Assembly (NCBI RefSeq): GCF_027409185.1
Contig: NC_084466.1
Location: 72,274,501-72,338,500 of the forward strand
Direction of reading: 5' to 3'
DNA from: Cynocephalus volans
Taxonomy: Eukaryota; Chordata; Mammalia; Dermoptera; Cynocephalidae
Length of the DNA: 64,000 nucleotides
The position numbers and the translations under genes are program-made. Below, piece after piece: positions 12,542 to 23,447 of the stretch. The first letter of the stretch is position 1. Each line of letters begins with the position of its first letter. Below the pieces are notes generated by a model. It did no database searches, was not told the origin of the DNA, and saw only the letters and a list, made by a program, of their open reading frames with translations.

Positions 12542-12885
12542 ATCACATATTATATCACAAATCAAGTATCAACAAATTTTTAAAAATTGAAATCATTTCA
12601 TGCATCTTCTCAGACCACAATGGATTAAAACTAGAAATTAATAACAAATGAAACTTTGGACATCATACAAATACTTGGAAATTAAACAACATACTTCTGA
12701 ATGACATATGGGTTAAAGAAGAAATCAAACAGGAAATCAAAAAATTTCTCGAAACTAATGATAACAACAATAGCACATCATACCAAAACCTATGGGATAC
12801 TGCAAAAGCAGTACTAAGAGGAAAGTTTATTGCAATAAATGCTTATTACATCAAGAGAATAGAAAGATTTCAAATACATAAAATT

Positions 12886-12950
12886 AAGATATAATAATAA
12901 TAATACCAACTTCTTCACATTTTGGGAAAAATCAATAATATGTAAATATA
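12886..12950 (+). repeat. MIR SINE, piece 3 of 3
   Basis: The wording gatataataataataatacc, then tcttcacattttgggaaaaatc and aatatgtaaa, matches the 3' part of MIR (consensus: ataatagtacctacctcat...). It follows directly on the 12-bp repeat, and an (AT)n run succeeds it. Confidence 0.75.
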
Positions 12951-13700
12951 TATATATATATTGCTCAAAATTAAAGTTTAGTTAAAGGTATGACTTTGTT
13001 GAGACTCTTGGAATTTTGGATATACAATTGAACCCTTGAAAATTGGTAAAGGCTAAAAAAAAAAAAAAAGAAAAAAGCACATGGAAAAGTATAAATAAGA
13101 TAACACAGTACCATCTACAGTGAGACTTACTACTTTGGTTAGGAATTACATGTAAGAAATTTGAGGAGTGAATTTCGCCCAACACTTTTCTTATGATAAT
13201 GTTTACTTATAATTTATGCTCCATAATGAATCGTATGCTTTAAATTCAGCAAAAATATCCTCTGGAAAATAAAAATTATTCTAAATAAATAAATAACAGC
13301 AGACACTCAATAGAAATAGTATTTGTAATGCTATTTATAAGTATAAAGTTCATAATAAAGCAAAATTTGAATATTATAATTGTAAAGTCATATATAGATT
13401 TTGATTTTAATGATTAATTGGCATGCATTTTATAGCCAATTTAAGTTAAATTTAAAAGTGATAGATATCTGGTCAAATTACTTTAATTAGAAAATATTTG
13501 TATGTGAAGAAAACTATATTATATATAGTATAAAGTATAATATATCAGAAACATAGGTACTAACTATTCATCTTAAAAAATATATTGTCAGTAATTTTAA
13601 GGATCCCCATTTGCTATTTCTTAATGAATTTCACTTCTTTACCCTGTTGCCCTGCCGTCAATTTTAACTGCTTTTCTGATTTTTCTGTTCATCTTTTTTG
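12951..13700. other. AT-rich sequence, nothing recognised
   Basis: An (AT)n run at 12949-12961, an A-run at 13055-13069 and AT-rich unique-looking sequence are all I see. No gene is supported. Confidence 0.45.
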
Positions 13701-14067
13701 CTTTTCATTATAATTTTATCACACATGTATGTATGCCAAAGCAATATATTATTAAATTATATAAATATTTATATATGTATGTAATGCAGGTATTCTTCTG
13801 CTACTCACTTTGTGCTCTTAATATTATGTTTGGGAATTCTATGCTTGTAGATATCTCTAACCCTCATTTATCTACTGTCACTGCAATGTAATATTTGCAT
13901 GAATATGTCAAATGCAAAATCCAAACAGGTGAGTAATTTTCAGTTTTTGTGTCAAAATCAGTACTGCAATGACATGCTTGTAAATGTCTTCTGATGCTCA
14001 TTTACATGAGATTCTCTGGGGTACTTTCCTAAAATTGAAAATACATGATGATAGTATGTATACATAT

Positions 14068-14603
14068 TGCTGTGGACTAATTGAATTGTGTCCCACAAAG
14101 TTCATATATTAGATGTGTAATACCCACTGTAACTGTTGAGGGTGGGAAATCCTATTATGGCCATTGAAAAGTGGGGCCTTGAAGAGGTGATTAGATTGCA
14201 GGACCATGCCATAGTGAATGGATTACAAATGGTGGTCATGGGCATGTTTTTGAGAGCTTTAAAAGGAGAGTGCATGAAGAACTATCTTTCTCTCCCTCTG
14301 CTCCATTTTCTGCTAGGTGAGACCTCTACATTTCTGTAAAGCTTCCATCAAAGACCCTCTCCAGATGTATTCCCTGTACTGTGAACTTCCCAGCCTCCAA
14401 AGCTGTAAGCAATAAATTTTGTTTTCTTATAATTACCCAGTTTCAGGTATTTATGTTATAAGCAACAGAAACAGACTAATAAATGGGCATGCTGCCAGTG
14501 TGGATCCAGCCATCACATCTTGGGCACGAGTGATGACAGTCAGCTTTGTACCCCATGAATATTCATAACCAATAAAAAAAGAAAAAAGAAACAGACTAAT
14601 ACA
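14068..14603 (+). mobile_element. MaLR-type LTR, with a short retrocopy inside its 3' end
   Basis: It begins tgctgtggactaattg and ends ...cagactaataca. The 3' half carries the LTR phrases ttcccagcctccaaagctgt, an AATAAA polyadenylation signal (14410-14416) and a TATA-like tttaaaag (14257-14264). It is closely related to the LTR at 20440-20826. The flanking pentamers (catat/cgtct) only partly agree. The retrocopy occupies 14481-14586. Confidence 0.85.
14481..14586 (+). mobile_element. Unidentified 106-bp poly(A) retrocopy
   Basis: A perfect 14-bp direct repeat, agaaacagactaat, lies at 14467-14480 and 14587-14600. It encloses a sequence starting gggcatgctgccagtgtgga and ending in an A-rich tail after ccaataaaaaaag. 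The target is the MaLR LTR end. This is the signature of L1-mediated retrotransposition of a short RNA. I do not recognise the RNA: no tRNA A/B boxes, 7SL or MIR core is apparent, and it may be a 5'-truncated mRNA 3' end or an unknown SINE. Confidence 0.8.
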
Positions 14604-15485
14604 CGTCTTTTCACACTGTCTTCAAAAGTGTTTACACCAATATACATGCCCAATAGCCATTTATAAGAGTTCTCATTGCTACACGTGTTCACCAACACTT
14701 GGTATTTTCCATAGACTGTACATTTTGCTGAGTGTAAAACTATGTTTCATTATGGTTTTCATTAGCATTTCCTACATTACTATTGATGTTGAGCATATGT
14801 TCATGTATTTTTTGACCATCTACATTTCCTCTTCCATGAAATGGCTATTCATATCTTTTGCACATTGTATTCATGTGTTAAATTTTTGCTAATTTTTCTA
14901 TGACCTTTTTCCTTTTTTCTATTGTATTTAGAATATTCTTACTCCTGTGTCATTTGTTTTTCTGTTGGTTTGTTTTTCTCACTCATTATTGGAAGACAGT
15001 TTTGTTGGGTATAATGTTCTAGTTGTTAGTTCTATTTCATAGCATTGTGGGTGTATTATTCCAGTATAATCTGGTTTTCCTTGTGATTACTTTGTATATG
15101 ATCTGTTTTTTCCTGCTTGATATTTTCCCTTAGACTTAGTGCTTGGCATTATCATCACAGTGTGACTAGAAGTGGATTTATTTTATTTTTTTATCATGAA
15201 CATTTGCTGAGCTATCCAAAATTAAGACTTCAATTTTCTTTAATTTTTTCTTTAATTCTCTTTAATTTTTATCTGAAAGATTCCCAGACGCTGTATCATT
15301 GAAGTATTTTTCACTTCCCCTTCGAGAAATATTAAATTTGCTTATCTTATTCCAAATATGTCTTGAATTCTTCTTCATATTTTTCATCTTCTTATATCTC
15401 TACACTGTGAATAATGTCATAGGTATATTTTGTAGTTCAATAAACTTAATCAATCACAGAATCTCGTACATTACTTACCCATTGA

Positions 15486-16293
15486 CTTTTATATTTTCTT
15501 AATTTTTTTATTTTTCTAGGGTTTTATTTTATTTTATTTCTATTGAAACATGATTGTACGTATCTGTGGGGTACAGTGTTGAATATCAATACCAGTGTAC
15601 ACTATGTGGTCCTCAAATCAGGATAATTAGGATATTCAACGTTACACAATGTAATCATTTTTTTGTGGCCCTTTACAAATTTATTGCTAATCTCCCTTAC
15701 CCTTTCCCACCTCTAGTAGCCTCATTTCTGTTCTCTTCTTTTGAAAGTTCAATGAATTATTATGATTGTTGTATTTTTCTTTCTCTCTTTTTTATTTGTT
15801 TATTATTATTATTATTTTTAGCTCCCACTTATGAGTGAGGACATGTGGTATTTGTTTTTCTGTGCTTGGCATATTTCACTTAACAATTTTCTCTAAGTTT
15901 ATCTACATTGCTGCAAATGGCAGAATTTCATTCTTTTTTATGGCAAAGCAGTATTCCATCGTGTGTATATACCACAATTTCTTATCCAGTTGTCCACCGA
16001 TGTACATTTAGGCTGGTTCCAACTCTTGGCTACTGTAAATAGAGCTGCAATAAACATGGGCGTGAACATATCCCTTCGACATGATGATTTCCTTTCCTTA
16101 GGGTATACACCCAGCAGTGGGATTGCTGGATCGTAAGGCAATTGTATCTGTAGATGTTTGAGGAAGATCCATAATATTTTCCATAGTGGCTGAACTAATT
16201 TACAGTCCTACCAGCAGTGTAGGGAGGTTCCCCTTTCTCCGTGTCCTCACCAGCATTTGTTATTCTCTTTTTGATAACAGCCAATCTAACTGG
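15486..16293 (-). mobile_element. 5'-truncated L1 (ORF2 C-terminus and 3'UTR)
   Basis: The T-rich left end (about 15490-15540) is the reverse of the poly(A). Then come the 3'UTR (to about 15820) and the ORF2 end with the reversed gggagcta stop, and the Cys-rich region ends near 16250. A 13-bp target-site duplication, acttacccattga, is at 15473-15485 and 16294-16306. The frame at 15938-16141 (minus) still reads the conserved [14 protein letters not shown] segment. Confidence 0.92.
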
Positions 16294-16306
16294 ACTTACC
16301 CATTGA

Positions 16307-17640
16307 TGTTTCACTTCAATTTTTTTTTAATTTCTGAAAGTTTCTTGGTCCATTTTTAAATCTTTTCAGCTATTTTGATAGCTTTTTTATTCATAATTGT
16401 TTTGTTTCACATTCATCATTTGTTTTTCAATAATTTTATACAAATTGTTCATTTATCTATATCTCATAACTTCTTCCACAATCCTCAAGTGTTTTTACCT
16501 GTATTCACTCATATTGACTTATTTCTTTGTTTGTTTTTTAATTCTTATCTTTGAGTTTAATTTGCCTAAATATTAGCTCGAGGGTCTTTACTTAAATAGT
16601 TTTTATCCTGAAAATATTTGATCTTACCTCTGTGTGTATCAAAGAACATTTTAATTTAATTTTTAGCTAGAGGTCTTCTAACCATGTGAATAATACAAAT
16701 TTAAACTCTATGCCCAAGTGAGGCAGCCTTTATTACAAAATCTCAGAAGAGATCATGTTAATTCCACCTTGGAGCTAAAACACAGATGGCAAGTTTTTAT
16801 TTTGAGCCCCCTTCTCATGGTTGTATTTGAATTCCTTTACTTGGAATCTTTCTCAGAGGGAATAGACCTTCATTAATGCAGTGGCTACTTGATTATTGAG
16901 AAAACACAGCTGAATTTCTTCATTTATAAATGAAATATTGACAACTAGACAATATGCTTAGTGCAATTGATTTCAGTGGCAAAACCTCAGCAAAATGTCA
17001 CACTCTAGCTACTTTGCCTGCCAATGGTGATATGTTTCACAGCTATTTCTGCTGAGAATTGGCATTTCCTCATAGATATTCCCTGATGCATGATCTTTGC
17101 TCATTTCCAGCTGTAACATGAAGCTCTCAAACAATACAGTTTTGATTATTTTCAGAGCTACTGACATACACCTTTAAGGAAGTTGGAGATATAGCAGTGG
17201 ACATTATTGACAAGAGCTCAATACCCATAAATGCAAATATGTAGAAGATGCCTGAGAATATGGATTTCTACTAGCTTAGATGTCAGAGAAGCTTCATTAT
17301 ATGCCTGAATTCAAAAATTACTGAACACAATTACATGTGTTTTTAGATACTTCAAAATTAAAAGGCATCATTTCAATATTTCATTTTTATTTATTCCCTA
17401 TAAATTTGGATTTCCATAGTCTAAGTAGATTTTAAATGACATTTCGATTCAGGATTTAAATTTAGTATTAGTTCATATGATTTGGACACCAATGAAACTT
17501 CCTCAATATAAATGAACACAGATTTTATAAGATGACAGAGTAAAATAATGATACCTATGAATCACGTTAACTCATTTTTTTTTTCCATCTTCTAATTAAT
17601 CGAGAATTTCAGAATCAGGTTGATATACGTACAGTTGTAT

Positions 17641-17643
<3 letters not shown>
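16307..17643. other. No recognised gene; possibly old LINE-like at the left
   Basis: 16307-16560 is T-rich and might continue the ancient LINE interrupted at 15486. The rest (16560-17640) looks unique and AT-rich, with no convincing ORF. Confidence 0.4.
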
Positions 17644-17713
<70 letters not shown>

Positions 17714-17715
17714 TG
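17644..17715. repeat. Compound microsatellite (TG)n(GA)n
   Basis: About 48 bp of perfect TG dinucleotides pass directly into about 20 bp of GA at about 17693. It abuts a MITE-like element on its right. Confidence 0.98.
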
Positions 17716-17737
17716 AGTTAAGGAAACACAGATAAAT

Positions 17738-17972
17738 ACGAGGGTACTTCAGAAGTTCATGGAAAAACAGAATTAAAAAGACAATTCTTTTTTTTTTTTT
17801 TTTTTTGTCTTTATCGTGACCGGCACTCAGCCAGTGAGTGCACCGGCCATTCCTATATGGGATCCGAACCCGCGGCGCTCCCAGCTCCGCACTCTCCCAA
17901 GTGCGCCACGGGCTCGGCCCAATTAAAAGACAATTCTAATCCTTCCATGAACGTTTCGAAGATCCTTCATAT
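17738..17972. mobile_element. Palindromic MITE-like DNA element split by a SINE
   Basis: The left arm gagggtacttcagaagttca (from 17740) and the right arm ending near 17970 are imperfect inverted repeats: the reverse complement of the right arm reads gaaggatcttcgaaacgttc. Without the SINE (17789-17920) the element is a near-palindrome of about 85-90 bp, the form of short mariner- or Tigger-type MITEs. I cannot name the family. Confidence 0.65.
17789..17920 (-). mobile_element. tRNA-derived SINE (CYN-like), minus strand
   Basis: The reversed body starts gggccgagcccgtggcgcac, with a B-box equivalent (GGTTCGGATCC) at 17860-17870 and a hairpin-forming tail at 17819-17849. The T-run at 17789-17806 is the reversed poly(A). 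Target-site duplications are aattaaaaagacaattct (17771-17788) and the near-identical copy at 17921-17937, which has one A fewer. It is similar to the copy at 38570-38720. The lineage call (colugo CYN) is from memory. Confidence 0.93.
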
Positions 17973-20439
17973 ATTCCTGAGGCATTTGCCTGAGTATGTG
18001 CATGGTATATAGGTATGTAGGTAGGTACTGTGTGAAAAGTAAGTAGTTGTTCGTGAAGGGATATTAAGTGACAACCACTGAAAGTTAGTTACTGGTAATA
18101 AAGAAACCATTATCAAATTTCAGATATAGTAATGTCTTTTCAGTTTACCAAGGAAAGACATAATCAATAATTAAATTTTTTCACATGTATATACTTCATT
18201 AATAACAACCCACAGTATTCCAACTTAACAAGTACTTACTAGCAAGTGCTAGAGCTTGGAAATGATCACTCTGTATAAAAATGATATTTTGGGGCATAAT
18301 ACTTTCAAAATTACAAAGCTTCTAAACTATTTTTCGTAATTAACAGTATCCTTGACTCAGAAAAAAAGTACTCTGATAATCCACTTATTCATTCATTTTT
18401 TCAAAAAAAAATACCTTTTAGAAAATGTCCTACGAGATGGAAATACACTAGTGAAAAAATTAATGAGATACCTGTTCATGTGCTTTTATTTGAGCTTGGT
18501 AGAGAAAGAGTTAAAAAAAAGTAAACACAGATATAATTTCAGTTGGTGATAGGTATTTTAAAGGGGATTAAAGCAGTAGAAGGAAATAATAACCCAGGAA
18601 AAGAATTTCTGAGGAGAGGCCGCTCAAGCCACGCAGAGGTGTGAAAGAAGTAAGAGAGGTGGCAACTCTTGACGAAAGGCATTTCTTGTGGGGGAAATAG
18701 CATAAATTTAGCAAATTTAGCATGTTCAAGGCAATACGTAGTATGAGAGGGCAAGGATCTAAGCCATGATATTAAGTATGAGGTTAATTCTAAGTGTGGT
18801 TAAGAAACAAACAAACAAACACTGATTACCAGCATATTTCCTAATAAATTTTATACAACAATTTTGGTGTTTTTATTACTGTCTTAAACCTAAAGGAAAA
18901 TAAAAGTGAACCCATGAAATGAAAGTTCTACTTCCTAAGGTACAGAAAAATTGGTGAAAAATTTGATCACATTTTTGTTCAAACAACAGAGGACGTATTG
19001 CCCAGTACACCCAGTTAATTAGAAATTACATTCCTAAACACAGATTGTATCCACCATACATAATGTTGTGAAAGATGAATAGGTATTGTATCTTGATTTG
19101 TATTGATAATCTATTGGTTTTTTATTCAGTTTGGGAAGAATTGCACACATATTATCACAGACTTGATAACTGATTCTGTAAATATTGTTAGTATATGAGA
19201 TTATTTATTTAGCAATTAATGAATACAAGATCCTTTCAGAAAAGACTAAGAAGTCTATGTATTCTTAAAGGAAAATTTCAAAACAATTTTTTCTTTCTGC
19301 CTCTATAAAAGGCAAAAGTGGTTGTTTTGCTTGCTTATTTGTGTTCTTTGGTTTTGAGAAAATAATTGTCTACCTGTAGACTCAAACAAATTCTGCATGT
19401 TCTAAATAAATGTGTAGCCCATGGAACAAGGCTACTGAAAATGTTACTTTAGGTTTTGTCTTTCCAGCTTGAAGTAGAAAAAACAAAAATACTGTCTCAA
19501 GTACTAAAATGGCTGAAATTAGAGGCAACAGCAGATTATGTGTTTGGATAGAAGACATACTAACTTGAAGTACAATTGAGTTACCACTGAAGTAAAACTG
19601 TAGGAAATTTATGAACTAGCCAATCTGGCTGAATGACTAATGAGCTCCTCTATATAAGACAAAAAAGCATTTTAATTCTTTATACTTATTTTATCCAATG
19701 CATTGGTTAATAAAAATAACTGAAATTTAATATTTAAGTACAATATTTTGAGACATAATGAAAGAAAGATAGAATATCAAATTTTCAGGGTTTCATTATC
19801 AACATAGAAAAAGAAATATTATAAAACAATGAAAACAAGGTATGTGAGGGACTTCTGATTTCAAATATGATGGAGTAGCTTGTACAAACCAAATATCCTG
19901 TCAAAAAAGCGCAAAAAAGCCAAATAAACTACAGCAGATGGACAGATGGATGGATGAATGGGTAGGTAGTAAGATAAACAGATATATAGGTAGATAGATA
20001 GTTAAATTGAAGGCATTTGAGAATTGCTGTAGAAAGTATGATGTGTGGGTAAAAGTTGCAGGGAAGAGAGTTGCATGATCATTCTGCAGTCTCTGTAAAC
20101 CTCAGGACATTTGCACATTCTGATGATGAGCCAAGATGTGAGGGATCCAGACAGAGGGCCTGGTCAGAAGATTATGAGTGAAAGGCAGAGAAATTGACTG
20201 TGCCTTGGTAGTTTCCTAGGGCTAGAAAAGTGAAAATTCAAGATTTGTGAGGCCCATAATGTTGGTGACAAAAGAGGGGCCCACAATATTTTACTTTTCC
20301 TAAAAATGTATTGACAAAAATGTGTAACTGCATGCAACAAGAGGTTAAAAATGAAGAAGTACATTTTCCAGACTCTTTGCATGATGAAAAGGTAATTTAA
20401 GTTCAGAACCAACCATGGAGAAGGCTAATGAGAACCCCA
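17973..20439. other. Mostly unique sequence, nothing recognised
   Basis: There is no ORF with a motif and no clear transposon. A GATG/GATA-type simple repeat lies at 19937-20005. 20040-20430 has the feel of an ancient LINE or LTR internal region, but I cannot support a family. Confidence 0.45.
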
Positions 20440-20826
20440 GGTGCCTTGGGTTGAGTGTTCCCCCAAAACTTAATCCCTACTGTAACTATTGAGGGTGAGA
20501 AATCCCATTATGGTCATTGAAAGGTGGGGCCTTGAAGAGGTACCATGCTGTACTGAATGGATTAATAATTGTGGTCAGGGACTTGATTCTGAGGGCTTTA
20601 AAAGAAGAGCACGTGAGAAGGTAGTCTCTCTCTGTTCTGCCATTTTCTGCCATATGAGACCCCTGCATTGTTGTAAAGCCACCACCAAAGAAGGCCTTCA
20701 CCAGATTTGTTCCCTGGACTCTTGAATTCCCAGCCCTCAAAACTGTAAGCAATACATTTTTTTCTTTATAAATCACGCAGTTTCAGGTATTTTGTTATAA
20801 GCAACAGAAACAGATTAATTAATACA
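20440..20826 (+). mobile_element. MaLR-type LTR
   Basis: It aligns by eye through its whole length with the LTR at 14068-14603: the words tgagaaatcccattatggtc, then ttgaaaggtggggccttga, a TATA-like tttaaaag at 20598-20605, and the 3' end ttataagcaacagaaacag. The pair share a lineage-specific U3 that differs from the MST-like copy at 10617. About 15 bp of the U3 near 20540 are missing relative to the other copy. Confidence 0.87.
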
Positions 20827-21054
20827 CCGGGATATCAAATAAACCTCATGAGAGATTATGCCCCAGAAGCACAGATAATCCAGAAATAGGTGGAACATTG
20901 CTAATATTACAATGCAGAATTTAGACAGTTCTGTCCCTGGTTTAATTAAGGTGATTGGCCTCATTCTATCTGGCTGATCCAGATCCCAATTTCCACTGCC
21001 CAGCATTCAATACCAAATTTTGAGCTATTCCAAGGAACAAAAAAAACAAACAAA

Positions 21055-22072
21055 CCCTAAGGCATTAATTAATAAGTAAACTTAGCAAAGTTGCTGAATA
21101 CAAAGTCAGTATACAAAATTCAACCATAATTTTACATGCCAACAAAAATTAAAGAGAAAAGAAAAATTTCATAAAGGCATCTTTTCTATCTGTATCAAGA
21201 GAACTTTAGTACCTGGCAATAATTCTAGAAACTCTAAACTGAAAACTCCAAAACATTATTAGGAAAAAAAAAAAAAAAAACCCTCAATGAATGGAAACAT
21301 AGATCATGTTAGTGGATTTCAAAAGTCAACATTTTTAAAGCATCATTTGTTCCATAGTAATCTACAGTCAATGCAAATTCAATCAAAACCTCAGTTAGTT
21401 TGTACTGTGTGTGTGTGTGTCTGTATGTGCATGCATAAACTGACTGCTTAAAATTGATTTGGGAAAATTGCAAAGAAACAAATATAGTCAAGAAAATCTT
21501 GAAGAAGAGCAAAACTAGAGAACTTTCACTGTTATATATATATATATATATATAAATTAAGACAATGCCATATGGACAGGTAAAATAATAGAATAGAACA
21601 AAGAATACAGACCTGCCCATACAGGGTAATTTGATTTGTGATAAAGCTCATACAAATGTCATGGCAAATGTCACAATACAGTGAAAGAAATGACAGTCTT
21701 ATAAATAAATATACTGGAACAACTAGATAACCATATTGTGCAGAAATTAATCTCACCCCCTACCATAGACCAATTTTAAAAAATCAATTCTAGACTGACT
21801 GTAGGTATTAAGGTGAAATGTAACTGCATAAAACTGTAGAAAAACAGAGGATATATCTTTATATTACTGAGGTAAGCAAAGACTTTTTTTAAAAGGATAT
21901 TAAAAGGAAAAAAATCAATAAATTGATAAATCCATTAAAATTGAGAACCTATGTTTACCAAAAAAACATAAAGAGACTGAAAAAACAAGAACAGGGGAAT
22001 CTTTATCTGTTGAAGATTTATCTAACAAAATTCTCATATCTAGAATATATAAATATCTACAAGTCAGAAACG
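21055..22072 (+). mobile_element. Ancient L1M ORF2 fragment
   Basis: Words such as agcaaagttgctgaatacaa and ccttcaaagcaa-like phrases, then aatatctacaagtc-like 3' phrases, show decayed L1 ORF2 on the plus strand, from the region after the RT active site to the C-terminal third. An A-run (21267-21280) and a (TA)n run (21535-21554) lie inside. The next L1 begins at about 22076. Confidence 0.7.
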
Positions 22073-22356
22073 AAAATGTTGAGCTGGGGGCAGACCCCAC
22101 CACCAGCAGCAGGTAAGGAGCATGTTGAAAACAGCATTTCCATGTGGGAAGCCCACCACAACCACCACCACAGCCACAAGCTGCTGCAAACACAGCTTGA
22201 TGCCACAGTAGTAGCTACAACCACCATGCAGGTGGCCTACCAGATACTTGACTGCTTTGACACAAGGGGAGTCAGAAGCAGAGACTGAAAAAGAAAAGGA
22301 AGTCTCTCTCCTCAAATCCAACTCCAGAATAATAGAAGAAGCAATGGCTTTAACAC

Positions 22357-23447
22357 ATGACCAGATATCTATGTAGAGAAACTAGAAATACAAAAGTCTG
22401 AGAAAATATGACACCTACAAAAGAATACAGCAATTCTCAAATACCAGACCCTATAGAGCAAGAAAGCCTTGCGATGACTGAAAAGGAATTCAAAGCAAAA
22501 ACCCTAAGGAAACTCACTGAGATATAAGAAGATACAATTAGGCAAAAAAATGAAATGAGAAAAAAATCCCCAGGATATGAAGGAGGAAATTTACAAAGAG
22601 TTAACACCTTTAAAAAAATGTAGCAGAACTCTTGGAAGTGATTCATTCAACAAAATAAAAACACAACTCACAGCTTAAGCAGCAGGTTAGAACAAGTAGA
22701 AGAAAGGATATCTCATCTTGAAGAAATAACCCAGGTGGACAGAAAAAAGGAGAAACAGAATTTTAAAAACTGAAGAAAATCTGAAAGCTCGTAGACCACC
22801 TTAAGCATACAAACATTCAAATCATGGGTATTCCAGAAGGGGAGGAAAAGAAAAAGGCATGGAAAATTTATTCAGTGAAATAATAACAGAAAACTTCCCA
22901 GGTATAGGGAGAGATGTGCACCTTCAGGACCAGGAGGGAGTGATAGGTCGAGTAAAGGAAATAAAGAAAAACCATGATTTGTAATAATGAATATGCTAAT
23001 AATAAATAATAAAAATTACAAAGAAATCCCCAAACAGACTCAACCCAAAATGATCCTGTCTGAGACACATTACAGTTAAACTGGCATATCTCAAAGACAA
23101 AAAGAAAATCTTAAAATAAGCCAGAGGAAAGGTTCAAGCCACCTATAAGGGAACTCCAATCAGATTAACAGCAGACTTCTCAGGACAAATGCTACAGGTC
23201 AGAAGAAAACGGGATGATTTATTCAAAATATTAAAAGAAAGACTCTGCCAGCCAAGAATACTATATCCAGCAAGGTTATCCTTCAGAAATGAGGAAGAAA
23301 GTGTATTTTTGAGAAAAAAACAAAAACTGTTGGAGTTTATCACCACACAATGAGCCCTGCAAGAAATGCTTAAGGGAGTCCTATATCTGGAATCAAACAA
23401 ACAATAACCTCTACAGAAAATATGCAAGAAAGAGCAAAACTGGTAGA
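22357..23447 (+). pseudogene. L1 ORF1, broken
   Basis: The M-T-R-type start at 22357 follows the shared 5'UTR. A coiled-coil region (about 22550-22780), the pre-RRM region (22820-22900) and the C-terminal domain with S-D-F/S-A-D-F words (about 23150-23290) are legible. An insertion-like AT-rich patch near 22975-23020 splits the RRM region. Multiple stops make it non-coding. Confidence 0.78.

Larger units (their letters stand above)
11347..12873 (+). mobile_element. L1 fragment with 5'UTR repeats, ORF1 deletion and no 3' end
   Basis: 11347-11614 is a GC-rich tandem repeat. At about 11617 the sequence jumps into the ORF1 3' part (ccaagaacactatactcagc), then continues through the ORF1-ORF2 spacer into the ORF2 endonuclease and linker, stopping at about 12873 (tagaaagatttcaaata in other L1s continues as ORF2). 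No 3'UTR or poly(A) is present. A 12-bp direct repeat, atacataaaatt, flanks it (11335-11346, 12874-12885). An open stretch at 12236-12541 encodes endonuclease wording ending near the G-D-L-N motif. Confidence 0.85.
13700..15472 (-). mobile_element. Ancient antisense L1M, interrupted by a MaLR LTR
   Basis: Reading the minus strand as an L1, about 13850-14067 and about 14604-14900 form consecutive pieces of ORF2, with the reversed words ccaacacttggtattttcc and tttcattatggttttcatta typical of old L1M. The sequence is continuous if the LTR at 14068-14603 is removed. 14900-15472 is a weaker match. Fully decayed; edges are approximate. Confidence 0.7.

Noticed and set aside
14525-14545. gtgatga as a C/D-box snoRNA
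   Set aside because: No properly spaced D box or terminal stem in the 106-bp retrocopy.
21535-21554. (TA)n run as a regulatory or origin signal
   Set aside because: Simple-sequence expansion inside decayed L1; nothing else supports it.
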